From: Varanus komodoensis
Taxonomy: Eukaryota; Chordata; Lepidosauria; Squamata; Varanidae
NCBI RefSeq assembly: GCF_004798865.1
Contig: NW_025335856.1
Coordinates: 9,470,636-9,534,635 of the forward strand
Reading direction: 5' to 3'
DNA length: 64,000 nucleotides
This document shows positions 59,311 through 64,000 of this stretch, in pieces (the stretch's first letter is position 1; every line of letters begins with the position of its first letter). Under the pieces are notes generated by a model, which saw nothing but the letters and a program-made list of their open reading frames with translations, was not told the origin of the DNA and ran no database searches. The translations under genes and the position numbers were made by a program.

Positions 59311-60658
59311 AGAAATCCGTTTTCTTGGGTTGTTGCATGCTGGATCCAGTGTCTGGTCCAGGATTCAGGATCAGGAGATACTGGGTGGAGATTGGAGCCC
59401 AGGTGGCCACATCCGGGAATCCTGGTGGCTGTTCGCTGCAGTAGTTAATTGTCCTTTTTATGTGTACATATTTTATGAAGAGCAATTAGTTTTGTTTTGT
59501 TGCCCATATTTGAATGTCTAATACTTTAAGATGATACCCATTAAATGTATAGTTGATACCACATTTCTAAAAGAAATGTGTACAGTATGACTGTGTTAAC
59601 CATGTCTGACATATAGGAAAATGCAAGATATCATTGCTGTCACCTGCCATGCCTGCCCCAGAATGCCAGTGAAAATCTGGCATTCTGCCGGGTTAAATCT
59701 GCAGGGTTAAATCTGCTTCTTAAATTGCAATATTAGTAATACTAGGAGTACTGAGGTACTGGCTTTGAAGTTATACATTCTGCTTTGTAGATTGCTGCCA
59801 ATTAACTAGAGAAAACAAATCCCATTGTAGCTTAAAATGAAGAGTGTATTTCTTTCTCACAAATTGGTTGTATTGTGTGCAATAACTATACTCAGCTGTG
59901 ATAGAGGTGTAAGTGGTTTCTTATTACATTGGTAAAGTATGATCAGGAAATACACAAAGGATAGGATTCTCACAAAATCGCCACTTGTCGTGGGTTATTT
60001 AATGCATGATGTTGCCCAGCATGTTCTGTTAGGGACTTTTTGTGTCATGTAGACTCAGCCACTTAGGGTTATTTCAGAGTTAAAAAACCCTGACCCTAAC
60101 CCTGAGGAAACTGGAGTGGGTCTCAAATAACACTTGATGGCCTAGGTGAAATGATAACTCATGAACTGGGTTTCATATTCGAAATGTCCCCTGTACAAGC
60201 TAGCTCTACACTGTGGACCAGCCCCGGTTAAATAACCACCATGTTTTTAATGTTGTGCAAGTATAGCCAACCATCATGTTTTAACTGTATCTTATTTATT
60301 TAATCGGCAAAAGTAATTGCTACCGGTTGGAGCTGGCTAAAATAGAACAAGGTTGAATGCCATTTATTATCAATCTCCTGCTATTTAAATCAGTACCCAA
60401 TAATTGTGGTCTCCAAGGTACACAAAATAAAAGCAATTGTATCAGCCAAAGAATTGGAAAGTTTGTCATAGAGAACACAGCTGAATCCTGGTCAGAGACT
60501 GCCCAGAATCGTTGTGTTTGGCACTTCGCAAATGTAATAGCAACAAATACGGATTTATTTATCCTTGGCCACAACTGCTTAGCTTTGGCATGACTTAAGC
60601 AACAGCTGTGCTCTGCTGGCCTAATTTGTCACTTCATGCACTTTTATCTTCCTTGCAG

Positions 60659-60914
60659 CCTTAGGAAATTCATGACATCCAAACAGCAGGAAAATAGGTC
60701 TAGGAGAAACCGGGTTGGTAGCCAAGGTCAATCTGTAGTTCCACATCATATTCAAGAAACTGTCAAAGATGGGAGAGAAATTGACAGAACGGATTTAAAA
60801 TCTAGTGCTTTCAGCAGCCTTTGTTCAAACCACAGAGTTGATTATGTACCATGGTTTGGAATAGGCTGGAGAAACACCCCAGGAAGTATGCAATCCAACA
60901 ATAATGGAAAAGAG
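60659..60914 (+). other. Exon-like open frame of about 85 codons, unidentified
   Basis: A TTATCTTCCTTGCAG acceptor-like sequence precedes an open + strand frame reading SLRKFMTSKQQENRSRRN, then GQSVVPHHIQET and DYVPWFGIGWRNTPGSM. It runs into a MITE at 60917. Entry from the phase-0 donor at 49995 would hit a stop at once. Entry from the phase-2 donor at 30579 stays open. An internal donor CCAAG|GTCAAT lies at 60727. I do not recognise the peptide. It may be a decayed exon, an unannotated repeat ORF or chance. Confidence 0.25.
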
Positions 60915-61165
60915 TACCGTATTTTTTGCTCTATAAGATGCACTCCCCCCCACCTCAAAAGTAAGGGGAAATGTCTGTGCATCTTATAGAGTGAATATGT
61001 GTGTGCAGTAAGTCTGTCAGATGTGCAGCCCATGGGGAAGTGATGGGGAATGTGCCTGTGATGATGTGCCCATTTGATTCAGAATATTTTTTTTCTTGCT
61101 TTCCTCCTCTAAAAACTAGGTGCGTCTTATGGTCAGGCGCGTCTTATAGAGCGAAAAATACGGTA
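60915..61165. mobile_element. TA-flanked MITE, second copy
   Basis: The 247-bp element (60917-61163) runs from CCGTATTTTTTGCTCTATAA to TTATAGAGCGAAAAATACGG with TA on both sides. Subterminal blocks are in opposite orientation to the copy at 41800 and include AAAACTAGGTGCGTCTTATG. The GC-rich interior of the 41800 copy is absent. Confidence 0.88.
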
Positions 61166-61399
61166 CTTGATAGTCCTAATGACAAAAACACAATTTTCTG
61201 GTAGTATACCCTGATGTGACAATTCTGTTGCTTTTGTCTATGTTGGGCCCTTTACTGTTACGCAGAAAACAACATTTTCAGTTAGTGCTTTAAGTTTTCC
61301 TCAGTACATGCAGGTGTTTCCTAGAACAACATGTCACCTGACATCTCAGTGGAACCTTTGAGAAGATCATCTTGTCAGCTATTGCCAAAGAAGATTTAG

Positions 61400-61800
61400 A
61401 GATGCTGTGCCCCTTATCAGGAAAGAACTGGAGAGGGACTCTAAGCTGTCTTGGTTTTTGATATAAGTGAATTATAAGTACTAGAAAAGCTATTGTTGTA
61501 GTCCCATTTTTTAAAAGAAAGTCTGGAAAAATGTCCCAGCTAGTTATGGACCAAGATGTCTGCTGAGTATTATCAGCAAATTATATGCTGGTCATCTCCT
61601 AGATAAACTCAAATGCTGGCTTGAAGGAGAAAACCTAACAGCAGAGGAGCAAGCTAGATTCAGTGATGAAAAGAATACAGTAGGTCACATTATGACCATA
61701 AGCATTTGATTAAAAATATGCAGTCAACTGTCCATGGTCTTTGTATGTGGCTTTTACTGATTTAAAATCTGCCTTGATTGGATCTGCAGGACCAGATCAA
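61400..61800 (+). mobile_element. LINE reverse transcriptase fragment (R4/Dong-like, tentative)
   Basis: The frame reads SYGPRCLLSIISKLYAGHLL, then DKLKCWLEGE and LTAEEQARFSDEKNTVGH, matching 'NYRPISLLSIISKLYAR.LLDKL..W.e...l..EQAGFR.g.ST..h'. Then LYVAFTDLKSALIGS at 61739-61785 matches 'LYAAFIDLKSAFDSI'. The motif wording is closer to R4/Dong-type than to CR1 or L2, but the clade is from memory. Confidence 0.7.
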
Positions 61801-62081
61801 GGGGGAACTAGAGGCCACATCTGTTTTTCTTGTGAGGAACCCAAGATGGCTTATGTAGCTCCCTTTTATCCTCGCAGCAGCCACTATTCTATTTTGAAAC
61901 TGATACTTTATATGTTTGTAGGCATAGACTAAAGTATAATGCAATGCTGCATGGGCTTTACAGGTCCAGCACTTTGGTTTATCAGTTTGGTTTATCAGCA
62001 AAGTAAGTTTAGGGTATAAGTGACTGTAGACACTGTGAACCAGATTGGGAATGCAGATAATGTTGTATGCATTTAAGTACT

Positions 62082-62094
62082 CCCCCCCCCCCCC
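62082..62094. repeat. C13 homopolymer
   Basis: Thirteen uninterrupted C bases in AT-rich sequence. Confidence 0.9.
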
Positions 62095-63854
62095 AAGATT
62101 TACTCTTAGGCAAGAGATTTAGGTCATTTATTTAGTGGAGTAACCAATGCTATTTTTTAATAAATGATGTCCAGATAGGATATTGTGGGTCAGTAATTTT
62201 GTTCAGGGTTATTCTTACAATCATTACTGAAGCATATCAAAAGATGCAGCTAAAATAGCTATATTCTGACTTTGAATGTATATGCAAATATGTAATAAAT
62301 ATGCAAAATATATGCAATCCTGTGTATGTTTGGACAGAAATAAGTCATAGGAATGCCTGCATTCCCTGTCTATCATGGCTTGCTGGGAGAGGCTGAGAGT
62401 TTTAGGGCTTCTTTCTTTTAAACCTTCATAGTTTTTTGCCCTTATTATGCATATAAATGTGCTATTGACATGAGTTATTGTGAGTGTCCTATTTTGAATG
62501 GTTAGAATTTCATAAGATTATTTGAATAAAGGCATGTGGCAGCCATGAGAAAAGCATGGCAGCTATGCAGGATATTAGAGAATCTACAGAATATTAGAGG
62601 AATTGCTACAAATTGCTGGAACATTTTAAAATGTCTGCTTGCAACCATTGAGGCACCCCTTAAAAGTGTTTCCATGCCACTGAATAAGACTTCTTAAAAT
62701 GTTAGATAAATAAAAGTTTATCTATAATACTATTCACAGTGTATTTAGAATGTTAGAACTCTATTCTGTTGTTGGGCAATATTTAAAATACGGCCCAGTT
62801 CCCCAAAACATTATTTGTCAGTGATTAAAGCTGAATCCAGTTCTTTGCTAGCATCCACACTTTGATCATGCTCAAATTAGTATATCAGAGTTCAGAAAGA
62901 TCGCTTGAAACTGCAGTTACATCAAGGTAAGAAGGTTGGAATATAGCATATGCATAAACAGATTGGTTATGTAATTACTTGTGTTTTACAGGACATCGAT
63001 ACAGAAATATCGGTGGTAAAAAACCACTACTCCAGATGTTTTCCATCCAGTATTCAGATCTAAATAAGTCAGCCATTTCAGAGAACTTGTAAAAAATCAA
63101 TTTACTGTTCACAAGAAGAATAAAAGGATAACAAATGCAATTGTTAGCAAAATCTGTTTGTGGAAGTGTGCAATTTTTAATAAGTGACTATCTCTTGCAT
63201 GTTCTGTAATAAAGCAGGCTGTTTTGTGCTACATAATATGCTGTGAATTTGGTCCTGTTCTGTGGGGATACAGTAGAGTAAGGGCCACCTTGCTTCCTAT
63301 GTCCCCGTACTGTTCATTGTTTTCTGATTTATTTTTAGGTGATCTAAATTTGTGTAAATATGATGACCAAAGTTAGTCCTTTTGCATAAACTCATCCCAG
63401 TTAAGGAACTCCTTCCCTAGGAAGGCTAAGGTTACATCCTTCATTATTGGCTGGTGAATGTTTCAGCTGGTGAACTTGTGCTATTCTGTCTTGACCAGAC
63501 TTTTATTTATTAGGCCTGCTTTTTGATTTCAGAAGGGTTCCCTGTTCATTATTGTGGATTTTACATGACTTGCAAGTTTCTTCACGATAGGTGCCTTGAG
63601 ACATTCTATATTCTACATACTGTTCAAATATTTGCCACAACAATTTTATTGTGTTTGCTCTTTCCAGTAATAGAAATATTAAAGTAAAGGGATTCAGTGA
63701 TTTATGTGATTTTCATGAAATTTTGGATCTCATGTCTGAGCCACAATGCAAGAAAAAGGGCTATTAGAAGCAATGCTTTCCACATGAGTAAGCTGAAGCA
63801 TGACAAACCAGCACTATATCTACATTCCTCAGTTTGGTGAAATGGAGGAAAAGT

Positions 63855-63930
63855 ACTTCTCTCTGGTCTCTGTGCCTACACTGAGCATTTCTTTAAGAAA
63901 CTTCCACAGCAGGGGAGAGTTCTGTCAGCA
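63855..63930 (+). repeat. Dispersed repeat with GGTCTCTGTGC core, copy 5 (partial)
   Basis: TCTCTGGTCTCTGTGCCTAC is followed by TTTCTTTAAGAAACTTCC. The TTTAAGAAA block also occurs in copy 4, where it lies about 70 bases after the core. A deletion between the two blocks would explain the spacing. Confidence 0.4.
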
Positions 63931-64000
63931 GTCTTTTCTCCCCACCCCATTCCATCCCTCTCAGTAAGCATACCCTTAGCAGGTTCCTGTGTTTCTGCTC

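Larger units (their letters stand above)
49996..64000 (+). other. ARHGAP32: Putative ARHGAP32 intron, open at the window end
   Basis: It starts GTATGG. I searched for the following ARHGAP32 exon (ARGADVPEIPGDL onwards) and the PX-domain exons and saw neither, so the intron is at least 14 kb. Gene-free stretches are 51041-52940, 53200-53970, 54200-56480, 57900-58300, 58560-59210, 59300-60655 and 61800-64000. They hold only the repeats and small structures listed separately. Confidence 0.75.

Noticed and set aside
1-64000. CRISPR arrays, bacterial-type operons or an undescribed immune-type system
   Set aside because: The window is vertebrate intron and repeat DNA. No regularly spaced direct repeats or linked gene cassettes are present.

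Overview
This is about 64 kb of AT-rich vertebrate genomic DNA dominated by intron and old interspersed repeats. The repeat mixture is that of a sauropsid and most likely a squamate reptile (lizard, gecko or snake). It includes CR1 and L2-like LINEs, several tRNA-derived SINEs with a MIR-like core, a Bov-B-type 3' tail ending in a CAA run, a 5S rRNA-derived SINE, many small hAT elements, and TA-flanked MITEs. The species call is an inference from repeat families, not from a diagnostic gene.

The host gene I can name with confidence is ARHGAP32 (RICS, p250GAP, GRIT), a PX-SH3-RhoGAP protein, read on the + strand. A 109-bp exon at 49887-49995 encodes 36 residues that match my memory of the human N-terminal segment beginning MKSS at about 30 of 36 positions. 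It has a good acceptor and donor. Its incoming phase needs one base to complete a codon. An upstream candidate first coding exon at 30473-30579 ends in the matching phase before a strong GTCAGT donor. It has a strong Kozak start, an in-frame upstream stop, and a GC box and an ETS-like site in front of it. A second, weaker candidate first exon (35899-36011, GC donor) also matches the phase. On this reading 30580-49886 is an intron and 49996 to the window end is the start of the next one. The following ARHGAP32 exon was not found and should lie beyond the window.

Layout: 1-30 kb is upstream or intronic sequence with scattered CR1, L2, SINE and hAT remnants. 30.2-30.6 kb is the candidate promoter and first exon. 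36.2-38.3 kb is a nested repeat stack: a Bov-B-type tail, an L2-like LINE split by a hAT element with perfect target duplications, a 227-bp unidentified repeat, and a SINE. 40.7-42.4 kb holds a second copy of that 227-bp repeat and a GC-rich MITE. 47.2-49 kb is another SINE/LINE/hAT cluster. 50-64 kb is intron with SINEs, an L2-like LINE, a second MITE copy and another LINE reverse transcriptase fragment.

I found no rRNA or tRNA gene, CRISPR array or intact transposase. Nearly all open frames over 60 codons look like chance frames or repeat-derived ones. The observations most worth following are the alternative first exons, the unidentified 227-bp repeat, a recurrent one-orientation GGTCTCTGTGCATC repeat, and recurrent C-tracts broken by a single G.
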